This document shows positions 47,950 to 61,740 of a stretch of DNA of 64,000 nt, one piece after another. The position numbers and the translations under genes are program-made. The stretch is from positions 7,360,501 to 7,424,500 of the forward strand of contig OX344750.2 in NCBI GenBank assembly GCA_947034885.2, written 5' to 3'. Source of the DNA: Thuidium tamariscinum. Taxonomy: Eukaryota > Streptophyta > Bryopsida > Hypnales > Thuidiaceae. Under the pieces are notes generated by a model. The model was not told the origin of the DNA and did not search any database. It saw only the letters and a list, made by a program, of their open reading frames with translations. The number at the start of each line of letters is the position of its first letter. Position 1 is the stretch's first letter.

Positions 47950-49160
47950 ATTAAGTGGCTAGGCCTACGATTAATTGATCCCATGCCAATTGGTCTTGGC
48001 TGGGCCAAGCATGGGGATGCTCTAACCATACCAAGAGAGAGCATCAATATCAACACTATTACACAAACACTATTAAACAAACACCATTAAATAATTACTA
48101 AATAATTAGGAGATTTCTTTAACCCCTAAGCATGTAGAATCTTCTCCACAATTGACGGTTTATAAAAAAGCATCATAGAGTGTTATTTGGAAGAATATTT
48201 TGGGATTGAGATACAAATAAAAGTTGTAGAATTTGAATTGTAGACTCCAACCATACAATTTGATTTGCCAATGCTATCACTAATGTTTTTAATAAATTTT
48301 GGAAGAGAAATTTCAAAATTCCTTCTAAACTCAATTACAAGCAAAGTATTGTCATTTTTGAGTAAATTTTGTTAGAATATGTTTGAAAAGGGGTTGACTT
48401 GATATGGTGGTTTTTTGAAATTTTTGTGTTCTTTAAATCTATGACCTCATTTTTGCATATCTAAGTTTGAACTACAACCAATACAATTTTGGGTGAATCA
48501 ACCACTTGATATTCTTCAACATTTATAGATTTAGAAAAATATGTACACTACTAACATTAAATCCAACCATTAGATAGGACACTTCATTAATTATCTCCAC
48601 AAATCATGATGACTTTCATCTAAGTAATAACAAGAATGAAACTTGAGTTTTAATTTGTTCATTGGTCAAAAATTGGACATCCAAGCGCTTCAAGGTTAAC
48701 ATAGTTGATAGAAAAAAATTCTTCAAGAATAAAAACTTTTAGCATTTCCAAATCAAATAGCGTACTAAAACTAAAATTTATTCTTGGTTAGAGTGGGTAC
48801 TTCTTTGCGAGGTGGAGGGTAATAATAGTATCATATGTCGGATGAGATTTAGCAATGATAGATGTGTCCAAATTGAATTTCTACATCAAATTCTCAAGAG
48901 TCCACAATACCTTTCACCAATCCCAAAAGGACATGTGGCACATTTATTTAAAAAATGACTTAATTTATGCCAAATCTGACCCTTGTGTATAGCTACATAT
49001 TCAAATGAAGTCATTATAAATTGACATTTCAAACACACAAGCAGCAGGTAGCTAGGGTGGTTATCTAGCCGTTTGCACAGCCAAAATGAAGGCCACCAAT
49101 GTACTCAAATGTAGACAAGTATGGAATACTCAGACACTCATCAAAACTTTGCTTTTTTAC
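47950..49160. other. AT-rich spacer with inverted family A fragment
   Basis: 48380-48540 resembles the reverse complement of the central part of family A (ATGACCTCATTTTTGCA). No gene. Confidence 0.4.
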
Positions 49161-49164
49161 CTTG

Positions 49165-49745
49165 AAGCGCACCAATGTCCAATTTCTAAATGATGAACAA
49201 AATAAAAATCACTTTTCTTTCTCGTTACCAATTGAATGAAAGTCATTTTACTTTTGAGAGATATTCTATGAAGTTGTTCTATTTGAGGGTTAGATTTGGT
49301 GTTACTAGACTACATATTTTTTTGAAATTACAAATGTAGAAGTGTGTCAAGTGGTTGACCAAGCCAAAATTGTGTTGATTCTAGTTCAAATTTGGAATTG
49401 CAAAAATGAGGTTATAGAATCAAAGAACACAAAATTTCAAAAAATCACCCCATCAAGAGAACCTCAATTCAAATCTATTCCAACAAAATTTACTAAAAAA
49501 TGAAAATATTTTGCTTTTAATTAAATTGAGAAGGAACTTGGAAGGGATTTAGAATTTTGCCTATCAAAATTTGTAGTAAAATATTGGTGATAGCATTAGT
49601 CAATCTAATTGTATAGATAGAATTTAAAACTTAAACTCTATAACTTTTATTTGCATCTCTATTCTAAAAGATTGTTCAAATTAATACTTTACATTGATTT
49701 TTCCAAAATCGTCAAACTTAGAGATGAATCTCGAAAGTTAGGGGT
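49165..49745 (+). repeat. Dispersed repeat family A, copy 2
   Basis: Aligns with 9215-9610 plus 10340-10515 and with 55870-56440. Uninterrupted here, so it shows the pre-insertion layout of the first copy. Confidence 0.6.
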
Positions 49746-49749
49746 TAAT

Positions 49750-52700
49750 CCTAAAGGACTAGCCTACTAAATTTAGCAACATAGCAAATTTGGGCAGGTA
49801 TAAGTGATTGGAGATTTTCATGCTTTGGACCCAAATTTTAACAGAGGCATTAGGGGGAAATTGAACCTCCAAAGAAGCTGCTTTGTAATGCAAGAAATTA
49901 GGTGGCTTGTAGAAATTTACACCCGCAAATATTTACAAACCAAATGAATACATGCAATCCTACATGGAAGTAGTTATGATGTGGGCACTCTCATACTCAT
50001 TTAATTTGTATTAAAATTAGTAAAAAAATTCAAATCCTCTTTAAGGGTTCAATTTTTTTCTAATATTAGGAATAAAGAATATCTTTTATCTGTACTAAAA
50101 ATCAAGACATTTGGAAACTTGAGTCAAATGTTATAGCCTAATATGTTAATTTCTTTTTCGTAAAAGGGCATTTCAAGGAGATTGAAAAAAATTGCTTTTT
50201 TCATTAAATAAAATTTTGAATTTGATTCCCTAGATTGATATAGCCGTAGAAAGCTTTGAATCATTCCATTTTGATCAATGAGTCAAAAGTAAGAGAAATT
50301 TTTGTTTGTTGGTAAATATAAATTTATTACTCTAAAATAAACTTTGAAGTCTTTAATTTTACTCAATTTTAATGTATTTTGAAAAGAAAAGAATTAATAG
50401 GATGTAGATTGTTTATTACAAAATCGCAACCATTGGGATTGGTATTTTTCAATTTCATAACTAAATTCTTAACAATTTTGCATTTTGAATCATTTTTACT
50501 TTTCTCTATTTACTATTTCTTTTCCTATATGTTGTGCAAATTCAAATGATTTGAAAATTTTCAAGCATGTAGCCAACTTGCCTTGAAGAACAAATCCACA
50601 GAACTACCACCAGTTTGGACTCTTTTTCATGTAAATGTGTGCTTATGAAGTGCAATTGCCCGATTTTTTGCAGGGCTAAAAAAAAGATTTTTGTGGATTC
50701 AAATGCTAATATCCTGCAACTTACATAGCGGAAGTTTCTGCAATGTTTTTTTAAATGTTTTCAAGTCATCATACTACGAGATCTTATGGTTACATGGTCT
50801 AAAAATGTTTTTTGGGGGGCATTTTTGGTGAAAACTTAATATAGGAACTTAAGGGGTTAAGGTTTCAAAATTTGGTAAATACGCAAGGTCTACATGTAGC
50901 TTAGAGTTCACACATTGACAAACCATAAGTGAACAACTAAGGCTATGAATTTGGATTAATCTTTTTTTTTGTCTCCACTCACTATAATTAGGTGGATATA
51001 TCCAAAATCACCATCATCACTCTAAGTACATTTCCAAGATCAATATGTATATATGTGAAATAAATAAATTTGGAACATTTATCAAAAGATACTTTGACTA
51101 TACATAACTTTTGCAAATGGTATCGAAATGTCAAATTCTTACATGCATTGAAACTTCATTTCACTTGCAAAAAAGAAAATATGAAAATTTGACCAATCTA
51201 GTACTAATAACTAATTGATAGAATAGCAAAGAGTATTAGGTTGGGGGATAAGTATCTACTTTAGCTATTTGTTAATCAATTAATCCCTAAATGTCCAAAG
51301 TCTTTTTTGAGCTCCTAGGAATTTGCTCTAAAATGAATAAAAAGCTAACATTTTGATATTAAGCTGTATCATTTTTTTTTGGAATTGTAACCAAACTAAT
51401 TCAAACTAGAGTACAAGTTAGAGATTTCATAGGAAAAGAAAACACAATAATATCATTGATGGATTGAAGGATTATAATATTTGACTACGAGGGTGTTAAA
51501 ATTGCAATAGTAATTTGAAGTCTTTCACCCTTCTTTTTACAAGTCAATTCAAGAAAGTTGGTCACAAAAAAATATGACATTAAACTTTTAAGTTTTTTGA
51601 CTATGTTTCTACCGAAAATGCTCTGAAATTTCTATTTTTAGTACAAGTATCTAAATTTTGGAAAAAAAATTGAACACATGTAATTATAAGATCTTGAAGT
51701 ATGTTACTTAGAAAAGATGTAGAAAATTTTCAGAAATTTCCATTGTATGGATTGCATGATTTTAGCATTTGAATTGACAAAAATCTTTTAATTTATCCCT
51801 ACATAAAATAAGGCAGGGAGTAGAAGAGGTTTTGGCCTTCAAGAGACTATTTCAGGGGTGCTTCCTAAAACTATTCCCAATGTCAAAAACCAACCCTTGT
51901 TGGTCTGAATTTTTGAATTTAAGAAAAATTTGAATTTAATTTTTTTTAAATATTATTAATTAATTAATTAATTAATTAAATTAATTTATATTATCTAACA
52001 TGGTTGTTACCCAACTACATCAAGTTGCTAATGTAGCAATATTTCCAACATTAAAGAACTTGCACTTTTTCAAAGCCTTGAATCTCCTTCAATGTGAGAT
52101 TTCTTAAGGGCACATTTGTGTCAAAAATTGCTTAGTTCGGTGGTGCTTTTTTGGATTCATTCTTGAAGGCAAGTTTGTTTCGTGCTTGAAAATTTTAAGA
52201 TAATTTAGTATTGAACAACATATAGGAAAAAATTAGTAAGTTGAAAGGAATAAAGAATAATTCAACATACCAAACATGTGGATAATTTAATTGTGGAATT
52301 GAAAATGCCAATCCCAATAGTTGTAATGTTCTAATGAACAATCTCAATCCTAAAATTTCATTTTCTTCCAAAAAATATTGTATGTTGAATCAAATAATGA
52401 CCTTCAAAGTTTATTTTAGAGTAGGGAATCAATATCTACCTATAACCTAAACCACCTCATAACTTTCATGCCATTAATCAAGATGGAATGATTCAAAGCT
52501 TTCTACATATATACTCTAAAAAAACAATTTTAAACTTTTGTTTATGAAAATAGTGATTTAAAAAAATTGGCCTCAACTACCCACTTAGTAAAAGAAACTA
52601 CACATCATACAATAAATTTTCAACCATATAGTCAAAAGTTATGAAAATTGTTAGGCCTTAAAAATATTCTTCATCTACATGTTGCGTGAAAATTTTGAAA

Positions 52701-52775
52701 AAAACAAATAAAACTCCATCCATAATTAGTTGCTCAAAATTTCTAAATTGCCAAAAAACATAACTAGTCTTGCAA
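49750..52775. other. AT-rich repeats, no gene
   Basis: 51280-51640 is a partial family B copy, beginning AATCCCTAAATGTCCAAAG. An (AATT)n simple repeat lies at about 51955-51985. No coding signal. Confidence 0.45.
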
Positions 52776-52778
52776 CAG

Positions 52779-53440
52779 TTAACCCCTAAATGCCAAAGGC
52801 TTGTTTTTGAGATTTTTGGAATTTGCTCTAAATTGAACAAAATGCTAATATTTTGATAAGTTGTATCAAATTTTTTTGAATTGTCACAATACAAATTCAA
52901 ACTAGACATGTTAGAGATTGCATAGGAAAAGAAAAACACAACAATATCACTTATGGAGTGAAAAATTATAATGTTTGACCATGAGGATGTTAAAACTGCA
53001 AAAGTGATGTGAACTCTTTCTATCTTCTTTTTGCAAGTCAAATTTGAAAAGTTGATGACCAAATAAATATGAGGTTAAATGGCCTAACATGCCTAACTCC
53101 AATCAATTTACTACTTCTCAAAATTTACTCTTCAATTTTTTTACATGAATTTCTAATGTAATTTTTCCTCCAAGATCTAGTATGCTTGAGGCTTGTTTCC
53201 AAAAGGCCTCAATACTACAAGAAGTCAAGATTACAATGAACACCCTTACACAAAATCTTGAATAAAAAAATTATGATCAATCATTTTCATTATCATTATC
53301 AGATTTTTTATGCTAAATCTAAACATCTAAATTTTTTTTGACAAATATAGACTATCAAGAATAGCAATTTGGTTAAATTCGTTTAACTTCAAAGTATTGT
53401 CAACACCGAAATTTGGTGCCTTGGACATTTAGGGGTCAAT
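52779..53440 (+). mobile_element. Family B element with terminal inverted repeats
   Basis: Begins TTAACCCCTAAATGCC and ends with the inverted GGACATTTAGGGGTCAA, giving roughly 20-base imperfect inverted ends and about 660 bp between. No coding capacity and no clear target duplication. Diverged copies lie near 16780 and 51280. Confidence 0.5.
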
Positions 53441-53770
53441 AGAGCATCTTTTGACCACTTTGGATCTCCCTATTAACTTATTTAATGGCTTGCTGAGGAG
53501 AGACGGTGACGTACGTACTTGAGATGCAGACGTGAGTGGTGGAATTGCACTGCTGGCCTGCTGTTCAGTCAAACCATGTGGGCAATTCTATGAGAAAATT
53601 TTAGTTTATGTGTTAATTGTTAATTAATTCTTTGACCCCCGAGTCTGGGGGTATTTTTGGGATTTGGGTTTTCATGTTTTGTTTTTTCAATGTGACTAGA
53701 GTGGCCCGTGTTGTTGCCACGGTTCGGAAAAACAACATAATCAATAATTTTCTAATTTTTTGAATGTATT

Positions 53771-54057
53771 GAAACTTCAAAATTCAATAACTTTCATGCC
53801 GTAGGTTGGAACACCATGAATCAAAGCCCGTGCACCCCTCCTCGCCGAGGGCTTTCCGACGGTACCAAACACGCACCCGGGGGACTCACGGTCCAGGAGA
53901 TCTCAACATAGCATATAGAAACTTCAAAATTCAATAACTTTCATGCCGTAGGTCGGAACACCATGAATCAAAGCCCGTGCACCCCTCCTCGCCGAGGGCT
54001 TTCCGATGGTACCAAACACGCACCTGGGGGACTCACGGTCCGGGAGATCTCAACGTA
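53771..54057 (+). repeat. Tandem duplication of a 147-bp GC-rich unit
   Basis: Copy 1 starts at 53771 and copy 2 at 53918, differing at only a few bases in the shared part. Each contains GCCCGTGCACCCCTCC and GGGGGACTCACGGTCC, much GC-richer than the surroundings. Followed by a (CAAA)n run at about 54059-54091. Confidence 0.8.
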
Positions 54058-54091
54058 ACAAACATCCAAACAAACAAACAAACAAACAAAC

Positions 54092-55865
54092 AGCCTATCT
54101 TCATAGGAGGATGGCTCCGAAAACTTTGTGGAGAACCATAACATTCAGTAGCAGCATGTCACATTGCCTCCTAGCGGATGAAATGGTGTGGAATATTTCA
54201 CACTATTCAGTAACTAAAGTTGCAAACTTCAAGAAATGTCAGATGAAATTAGGTGATGGGGACTTCACAAAGGGCAAGGCAGTCCTTCTATGGGCTACTC
54301 AATGTTATGACAGAGTTAACCCTGAAAAGAGATAGATTTTTTTCCTACTAGTGTATTCTAAGATGTATATAAGAGGAGCCACATTGTAGATTATATTGGA
54401 AGGAAATGGCTTTTTGAGTCATGGTTTTTGCAAGAGGGAGCTCATAGATTGTGGAACACACTTATGTTGTAAGAACTTTGTTTTGCACTGCCATTCATTT
54501 CTGAAAAATTCTCAACTACAAAGAGCTTCATTTGTGTAAGAAGTTTGTATACAAGGTAATGATGAGGATGGAAGGACAACTCTGGAAGACATTCTCACAA
54601 TATTGTGCAAGTCACATGGGTCATACAGTAACCAGTTCAGCCCACAAACGACCTAGAGAACCAAAGTATCCTCCTATTTTTTCAAGTCTAATTCAAAGTG
54701 CTATAGCTTTTACATGCAATGTTCAAATACAATAAAAAATTGGTTGGGAAATTTGCACCCTCTCTTCTATTTTGTTTGATAAAAATTGTAGATCAATCCA
54801 AGATGTAGTGATGTTTTGTAAGCCAATTGAAGTTCAAAGGGGCAATTTGAATTCACCAAACTACATTTGATGTTGCAATTTTAGGGAATTGTAAATCCTT
54901 CATCCAATATAAGTTTTCAATAAAATTTGTTGGGTTATGTTTGTCTTGCATTCTAGTTATTGTGGTAAAAATTTCACATCAATTCAAGTTGTTTTGAATG
55001 TTTGGGATCAATTTGAAGTTCAAAAACTACATATTTTAAAATTATAGTGAACTTTGGCGGTTTGTTTCTCCATCATATACTATTTGTTTCCAATAATTGT
55101 TTGGAAAAAGTTGCACATACTAGTCTAGTTTGTGTGGCTAAAATTTCATATCAATCAAAGAAGTTATAAGTGATTGAGAAGCATTCTAGTAGAAGGAGGT
55201 TCAGCTTTACATGTATTTTTTGCAACTTTTCTTACAAGATTGTTTGGTTCAAATTTCTATACGTTAGCACAATCAAAGCTTTAAATAGATGTACATGCCA
55301 AATTCCATATTAGTTGAAAGTTTCATTGTTGAATGCAATTGAAATAGCTAGATGATGTAAAGATTGAATTCCATATTCAAAGTCTTGACCCACAATGTAA
55401 TAAAAAATGAAACTCCAAATCCAAAATTAATCTTTGAAGTTTCAAACTAAAGATCAATTGAAGCATTCAAGTGATGCAAATCAAAGATATATAGCCCAAA
55501 TTTGATCTTCAAAGTCTCAAATTGGAGTGCAATCAAAGCATTCAAGTAATGCAAAAGCTAAACATCACCCAACAAGTCTTAATATACAACACAATCAAAG
55601 TATGCAAGTATTGCAAAAAATTGAACTTCATCTTCAAAGTCTCAATTTACAACACAACAAGTGATGCAAATTTGAAATTACACCTTCAACTCACTTAGTG
55701 CTTGAGTTCCTTGCACCAACCTAGCCAGTCTCTATGCACTATACTAGAGCTTCACAAAATATTGGTACCTCTTCGTCTATGTTTGATGTATACATAGAAA
55801 TACAAGGAAACAACCCTTTGTGTAGGCACAAAATTTTCATATTGAATCATATTAGTTCTTGAAAA
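54092..55865. other. AT-rich spacer with weak frames
   Basis: Frames near 54100-54740 have no recognisable product. The rest is AT-rich and empty. Confidence 0.35.
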
Positions 55866-55869
55866 TTTA

Positions 55870-56440
55870 TGTAGTAATCTCCAAAATCTTAGATTGTATA
55901 GATGGAAAAACAATTTTCTTTCTCATTACTATTTGGATGAAAGTCATCCTAATTTGTAGAGATATTTTATCAAGTTGTTGTCTTATTTAGTTGTTGGATT
56001 TGGTGTTACAAGATTACATATTTTTCTAAAATTACAAATGTGGAAGAGTATCAAGTTGTTGATGAAGCCAAAATTCCATTGACTTTAGTTCAAATTTGGA
56101 ATTGCAAAAATGAGGTCACAGGATCAAAGAACACAAAAAATTCAAAAAATGACCATGTCTAGAGGATCTCATTTCAAATCCATTCCCAAAAAATTTATTC
56201 AAAAAATGAAAATATTTTATTTGTAATTGAAATTAGAAAGAATTCAAAAAAATTCCTTTCAAAGTTTATAGGAAAAATATTGGTGATAGCACTAGTGAAT
56301 CTAACGATACAATGGAATCTTAAAATGAAAGTCTAGATTTTTTTATTTGTCTATCAAAACAGAAATATTATTCTAGATAGTACTTTATGATGATTATTCT
56401 AAAATCATGAATTTTGGAAATGTCTTTTGACACTTTATGA
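55870..56440 (+). repeat. Dispersed repeat family A, copy 3
   Basis: Homologous to 49165-49745 and the split copy at 9215-10515, with the same order of phrases. Confidence 0.6.
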
Positions 56441-57299
56441 TTAATCAAAAATAATAAAAAAGAAACACATCACCAAATTCCATCATACCTTAATTTCAAC
56501 GCTCAAAGAAGTTTTATCTTCTATTTTCTCCAAACTTCAACTTCTAGTCCCACATTGCACATACTTTATGATTGAATCTAATACCAATCTAATTAATAAA
56601 TTTTATAAATTAAAAAAAGAATTGAAACACATGGACAAACTTCATTGATAAGAAAAATGTAAAATTTTTGTCTCGAAAGTTACTATACAATTTATGGTGA
56701 TTTTGAACCAAATGGTCCAAAATGTAGGCAAAATAATAACATTTTCTCCTTCAATTTTCAATGTGGTTGGAGCTAGACCAAAGTGTTTGAAGAATTCAGC
56801 GACATTTGGTCAAGAGAAGTGGAGGATTTATCCGTAAAGAATAAATTGCCCCTCCATGTTCAGTTGAAGTTTGGGTTCAAACTTCAGTACAATCTTCATT
56901 TCTTGTTAGATTCTTCCAAACTTTTTTGAAGTTCAAGGAACACATTAACTTTTTAGGAATACCATTTATTTTCAATCAATACTTCTTATAAAAAGTTTTG
57001 CAACAAGAATAACAATTGATTGAGCTCTAGTCGCAAAATAAACATAAATAAAAACATATAGTCAAACCCAAAGTTAAAATTTTCATTGAATGTACTGTAT
57101 ATCTACTACATAGAAAGTTTCAATTCACTTTATTTGGTGTAGAAGTTATGAAAAAAATTGTCCATGGCATTAAATTGAAAAAGCAAATGTACAAAATTTG
57201 TTTTTGACTACAAGAAAATACGGCCCTACTAGGGAATGCTGGTATACGAGCGGGGAGAAGCGAGTGGCGAGCGGGAAACGGGAATTAACAAGCAGGGAG

Positions 57300-57660
57300 T
57301 GACAATATTCAAAGAAAAAACAAATAAATTGTCAAAAACATGATGGAACAATAGTTGAAAAAATGGATAAAAGTTGATGAAGAAATTGGTAAAAAGTAAT
57401 GGAATAAAGGGATGAAGTTTTATGAAAAAAATGAATGGAGGTGGATAATAAAAGAGGATGAAAATTAAACAAAAAATGGATAAAAGTGGGAGAAAAAGTG
57501 GATGAAAATCAAACAAAAATGGATGAAAGTGGAAAAAAGTAGATGAAAAGTAGATGAAAAAAATGGATGAAAAAAATGGACAACCAAAATGGATGAAAAA
57601 TGGAAAATATAAATGGATGAAGAAAATAAATGATAGTAAATGAAAAAAAATGAATTAAGG
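57300..57660. repeat. Purine-rich ATGGATGAAAA-type degenerate repeat
   Basis: GGATGAAA and GGATAAAA words recur dozens of times without fixed period. The minus-strand frames at 57229-57748 are by-products of this composition. Confidence 0.75.
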
Positions 57661-57780
57661 ACGTTTTCGCTATTCTATCTATTTTAGCAGGATTCTTTAG
57701 ATGTATGCAAATCAACAGCATTGAATGTTGCTTGATACTATTTAGCAAATTTTAGTACAGATCAACACTTTTGAGGTAGT

Positions 57781-58340
57781 GTACATCATACAAAGTAGTG
57801 CTCTACCTTACTTAAGAATGCTGAACCACTCTAAACAACATAGAATGGTGTTGAGCAATGCTCTCAAGTGCAGTTTAGTGCTGAATGGCGCTAAGCATCA
57901 GTGAACTGCACTAAACAACGTAGAATAATATTGAGTAGCACTCTTCAACGCAATTAGCATTGAATCACACTGAACAATATTGATTAGCGCTAAATAACGT
58001 TGAATGGCAATAAGGAATGTTGAATGACACTTAAGAGCACTAAACAACATTGTATTGCGTTGGATAGTATTGAACTATACTTAAGAACGCTAAGCAATAC
58101 TATTTTGTATTAAACGACGCCCTTAAGTGTTGTTAAGCGTTGTTCTAAGTTGATCATCATTGTTTAGCATTGAACAATTCAGTGCTTAAGAGCATTGTTC
58201 TACACACTTACACACGGTTAAGTGCTATTTAGTGCCATTGAGCGGTGAATTGCGTTGCACAACACTAATCAACGCTCAATAGTACAATTGAGTGCAAAAC
58301 AATGCATTTCAACAATGCATTTCAATCTGTACATGCATGA
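57781..58340. repeat. Array with 10-bp periodicity
   Basis: The sequence reads as successive decamers of the type GCTGAATGGC / ACTAAACAAC / ATTGAGTAGC. TGAA, TAAA or TTAA returns every ten bases for hundreds of bases, with one register slip near 57960. Individual decamers vary but the period holds. No protein coding. Confidence 0.7.
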
Positions 58341-58474
58341 GCACAAATTAGACCTTAATGACGCATTTTAGAGAAATTCAACACACTTCAATGTTGACTT
58401 AAGCTATTCAGCGCAAATCAATGTACTTCAACAAAGTTTAATACATTTATGTACAAAACAACAAAGAGGGTCCT

Positions 58475-59470
58475 TTGAAACTTAATGGTGACCTCACAAA
58501 CAGTTGCAGCAATATGTTGGAACTCGAAAAACATAATAGAGTGCTCATTGTGAAGTCCTATGTGCGAGTGTCAGTTGCTTCTTGTGAAGTTGTTGCATGG
58601 GCTCCCACCAACAATGAAATCAAAGCCATGATACTTCTCTATAAGATTGGTAGAGACATCTCCTGTGAGTTGTCTCACATCATGATACTCCAAGTCAAAA
58701 TGGCCTCTCTAATTTGTTAATGCCCACCATGTCTATAGGCAATGCCAACCATCTTCTTCAATCTTGATGGTCACCACTACATTCAGAGTGATTGAAACCT
58801 TCAAAAGAGCTACTTTAGTACCTCCAATCTCTAAAAATAGTGAGAAGATCTTCATCCCCTTTGGATACAAGGGCATCAAAACTGAAAAATGATAAGCCAT
58901 CGTGAACATAGAAATTTATTACCTAATGCTTTGTACCATGTTGTATGGCAAAAACACTGATTCAAGTGATATCTATGTACTGGTGAAAGCCCGTACAACA
59001 ACTTCACATGACACAACCATCACACATGCATAGGACTTAATAGTGAGCACTTCACTATGCTTTTTGAATTCTAGCATATTGTTGCAACTATTCTTAATCT
59101 CACCATTAAATTGCGAAGGAAAATCACCACGCAAAATTGACATGAATATGGTAGCCTAAAAAGCCAAAGCTCATTGACTTGAAGTTCTAGAACTACTTTG
59201 ATGTGTTCTCAAATGTGTTCATATACATTCATTCCCAAGTGAAGGTGGCAAATGGCTTGCTAGAGGTGGTGGTTAGAACAAGGGTGGTACCTCCCCGATC
59301 CATTATGCCTTGTGTCATTTTTAAAGGAACATTGCCATGATTCAGGAACCATTTAACTTATGAATGTTCATAGTCTACTCATTTATATTTTGATACTTAT
59401 AAATTCTTTTCTAGAAAACATGTTCACATAAATTAAAATAAGCCTTGATAAATCTTTAGAGTTAGTGAGT
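58475..59470. other. Unassigned, possibly decayed coding
   Basis: A 81-residue frame (58475-58720) and neighbouring text look like degraded coding sequence but match nothing I recognise. Confidence 0.25.
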
Positions 59471-59479
59471 GAATTGAAG

Positions 59480-60000
59480 ACCCCATTCTTGGCCTTCAAG
59501 TGCCCGTCCATCCTTCTCATCTAATGCATTCGACACCCTATCCAGACCCTTCTCTTGGCCCAAGACGCAAACCCACACCTCTCATGCGATGCATAACACC
59601 CCCTATTCAAACCCCTCTCTTTGCCCCAGTCTAAAAGCCCATCCCTCTAATTTGATGCATACCTTTCTAGATGTGAATCCCTCTCTTTGCCCAAGATGCC
59701 CATCTATACTTCTCATCTCATACATACCTCCCCTATCCGGATCCCTCTCTCCACCCAAGACATCCACCCATCCTTCTTATTTGATGCATATCTTAGGGAA
59801 TGCAAGCCCTTCTCTTCTCCCAAGATGTCAACCCAAACTTGTCATCTGATATATACCACCCTCTACCAAAATCCCTTTCTTTGCCCAAAATACACATATT
59901 CTTCTCATTTGATGCATACCTTCTCGGATGTAGACCCCTTTCTTGCCCAAGATACCTACCCGTCTCTCTCTTCTAATGCAAAGCTTTTTACTCATGAGCA
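59480..60000 (+). repeat. 64-bp minisatellite, about eight degenerate copies
   Basis: The anchor ATGCATA (or variants) recurs near 59524, 59588, 59655, 59720, 59784, 59850, 59911 and 59973. Phrases CTCTCTTTGCCCAAGA and ATCCTTCTCATCTGATGC repeat between. CT-rich on this strand. Confidence 0.75.
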
Positions 60001-60236
60001 TTTCTCTCCGCCCTTCTTTGCCTTGAGGTGCCAACACACCACAATCAGACCATACATATCATTTATCGTGGTAAGAGCATCGCCACGAGTGGCACATGAA
60101 ATTACTACTATAACAAGAATTGGTGAGGGCTATAGAGTCCCTTTAGATGTGGTGTTGCCATGATCACATATTGATTCGCACCAACAACTCGCTAAAATTG
60201 GATTGAGTATATTTTTTTCATTGCCACTAAGGCGCC

Positions 60237-61740
60237 ATGTCACTTGGAATGCCACCAAGGTGCTCTTATTATAGGCTTGCTCGATGGATGGTGGAAAAGT
60301 CAACTTTCTTGTTGAATAATAAACAGTGTCCCTTGAGAGTTGAGATTGTGAACATTGGCCATGAGAAAGAGACTGTGGTCAAAAGGGAGGGTGGCCAAGA
60401 AAGAGATTATAGAAAACAAAACGGAGACAATGCAATGGATCTATGGAGGCAATAGTTATTGCAAGATATACAAGTAGAGCTTGAGGATGATGAAGATGAG
60501 GAGCAATTTCAATTAATTATATTTCAATTTGGAGAGGTTTTTGGTGAGAAAGACCGTGTGAAGGCCAATGGTAGTAGGCTAGGACAAGCTCTAAATATTT
60601 ATAGTAATTTTAAGAGAGGTGAAAAATGCATCTATCATGATTATTTTTTTGAAAACCCTGTATTTAGTGAATAGATGTTTAGATGGAGGTTCAGTATGAA
60701 AAAAGAGTTGTTTGTGAGAATTATGGATGCCGTTTGTGCTTATGATTGATATTTTATTCAAAAGAAGAATTAAACAGGTACTTTAGATTTGTCTTCACTA
60801 TAGAAATGCACAACAGCTATATGTGTACTTGCCTATGGAGTTGTTGTTGATGCCACAATTAAATGAGTATTGCCGTAATATTGAAGAGAATACAACAATG
60901 GAATCAATGAAGAAATTTTGTAGGTTACTGCGAGCTTGTTTTCAATCCACTTACTTGCAGAAGTCCACCCGATCTGATATAATCAATCAAGTGTGTATCA
61001 ATGAAGCAAGGGGTTGGCCGGGTATGTTTGGTTCTTTGGATTGAATGTACATGTACTGGGTGTGGAAAAACTATCCTGTAGCTTGGCATGGGCAATTTCA
61101 AGACATGGATGGTTCAAAGAGTATTATCTTAGGTAGTTGCTAACCAATCCTTCTAGATATGGCATGCATTTTCTGGTTTTTTAGAAGGCAATAATGACTT
61201 AAATGTTTTACATAGGTCTACTTTAGTAGAAGACAATTTAATGGGAGAGGGACATGATTTATCTTTCACTATCAATTGCCACACCTATCATAAGTACTAT
61301 TTGCTCACAAAAGGGATTTATACTAAGTGGACTTGCTTCATTCTAACAATTCATAAATCTTAGGATGAAAAGAACACTCATTTTGCAACAATCCAAGAAT
61401 CCACTTGCAAAGATGTTGAATATTGTTTTGGTGTTCTACAAGCCCACTTTCAAATTCTTAGAAATCCATGTCACCAATGGGATATGATACTATGGGTGAC
61501 ATAATGCTAGATTGTTGTATTATGCCGAACATGATCATTGAGGATGAAAGAGATTTAGGGCTAGAGGATTTATTTGAGGCAACTATTGCTCCTCAAGTAC
61601 GTAGAAGATTGAATTGGCAACATATTTGTGGCATGGCAAAGATTGAGCATACAGGTAGGCATTATGCATTGAGGAATGATTTCATTGAGCACCTATGACA
61701 ACTTAAAAGTCAAACTATATCTTAACAAATTGTATTTTCA
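60237..61740 (+). pseudogene. Decayed PIF/Harbinger transposase
   Basis: Pieces in two main frames follow the order of plant Harbinger nucleases: FENPVFSE-stop-MFRWRF, LDLSSL-stop-KCTTAI, VLAYGVVVDAT, then after a frameshift near 60870 MESMKKFCRLLRACF, NEARGWPGMFGSLD, WKNYPVAWHGQF, NDLNVLHRS, KGIYTKWTCF and KDVEYCFGVLQAHF. The catalytic triad is visible as D (61039-61041), D (61196-61198) and E (61418-61420). Several in-frame stops, one just after GSLD, and at least one frameshift show it is dead. Harbinger elements normally also carry a Myb-like gene and TTA-type target duplications, which I did not find. Confidence 0.8.

Noticed and set aside
57229..57748. Phe/Pro-rich minus-strand frames
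   Set aside because: Result of the purine-rich simple repeat on the other strand.
59589..60163. Overlapping plus-strand frames rich in Pro/Ser
   Set aside because: They translate the 64-bp minisatellite.
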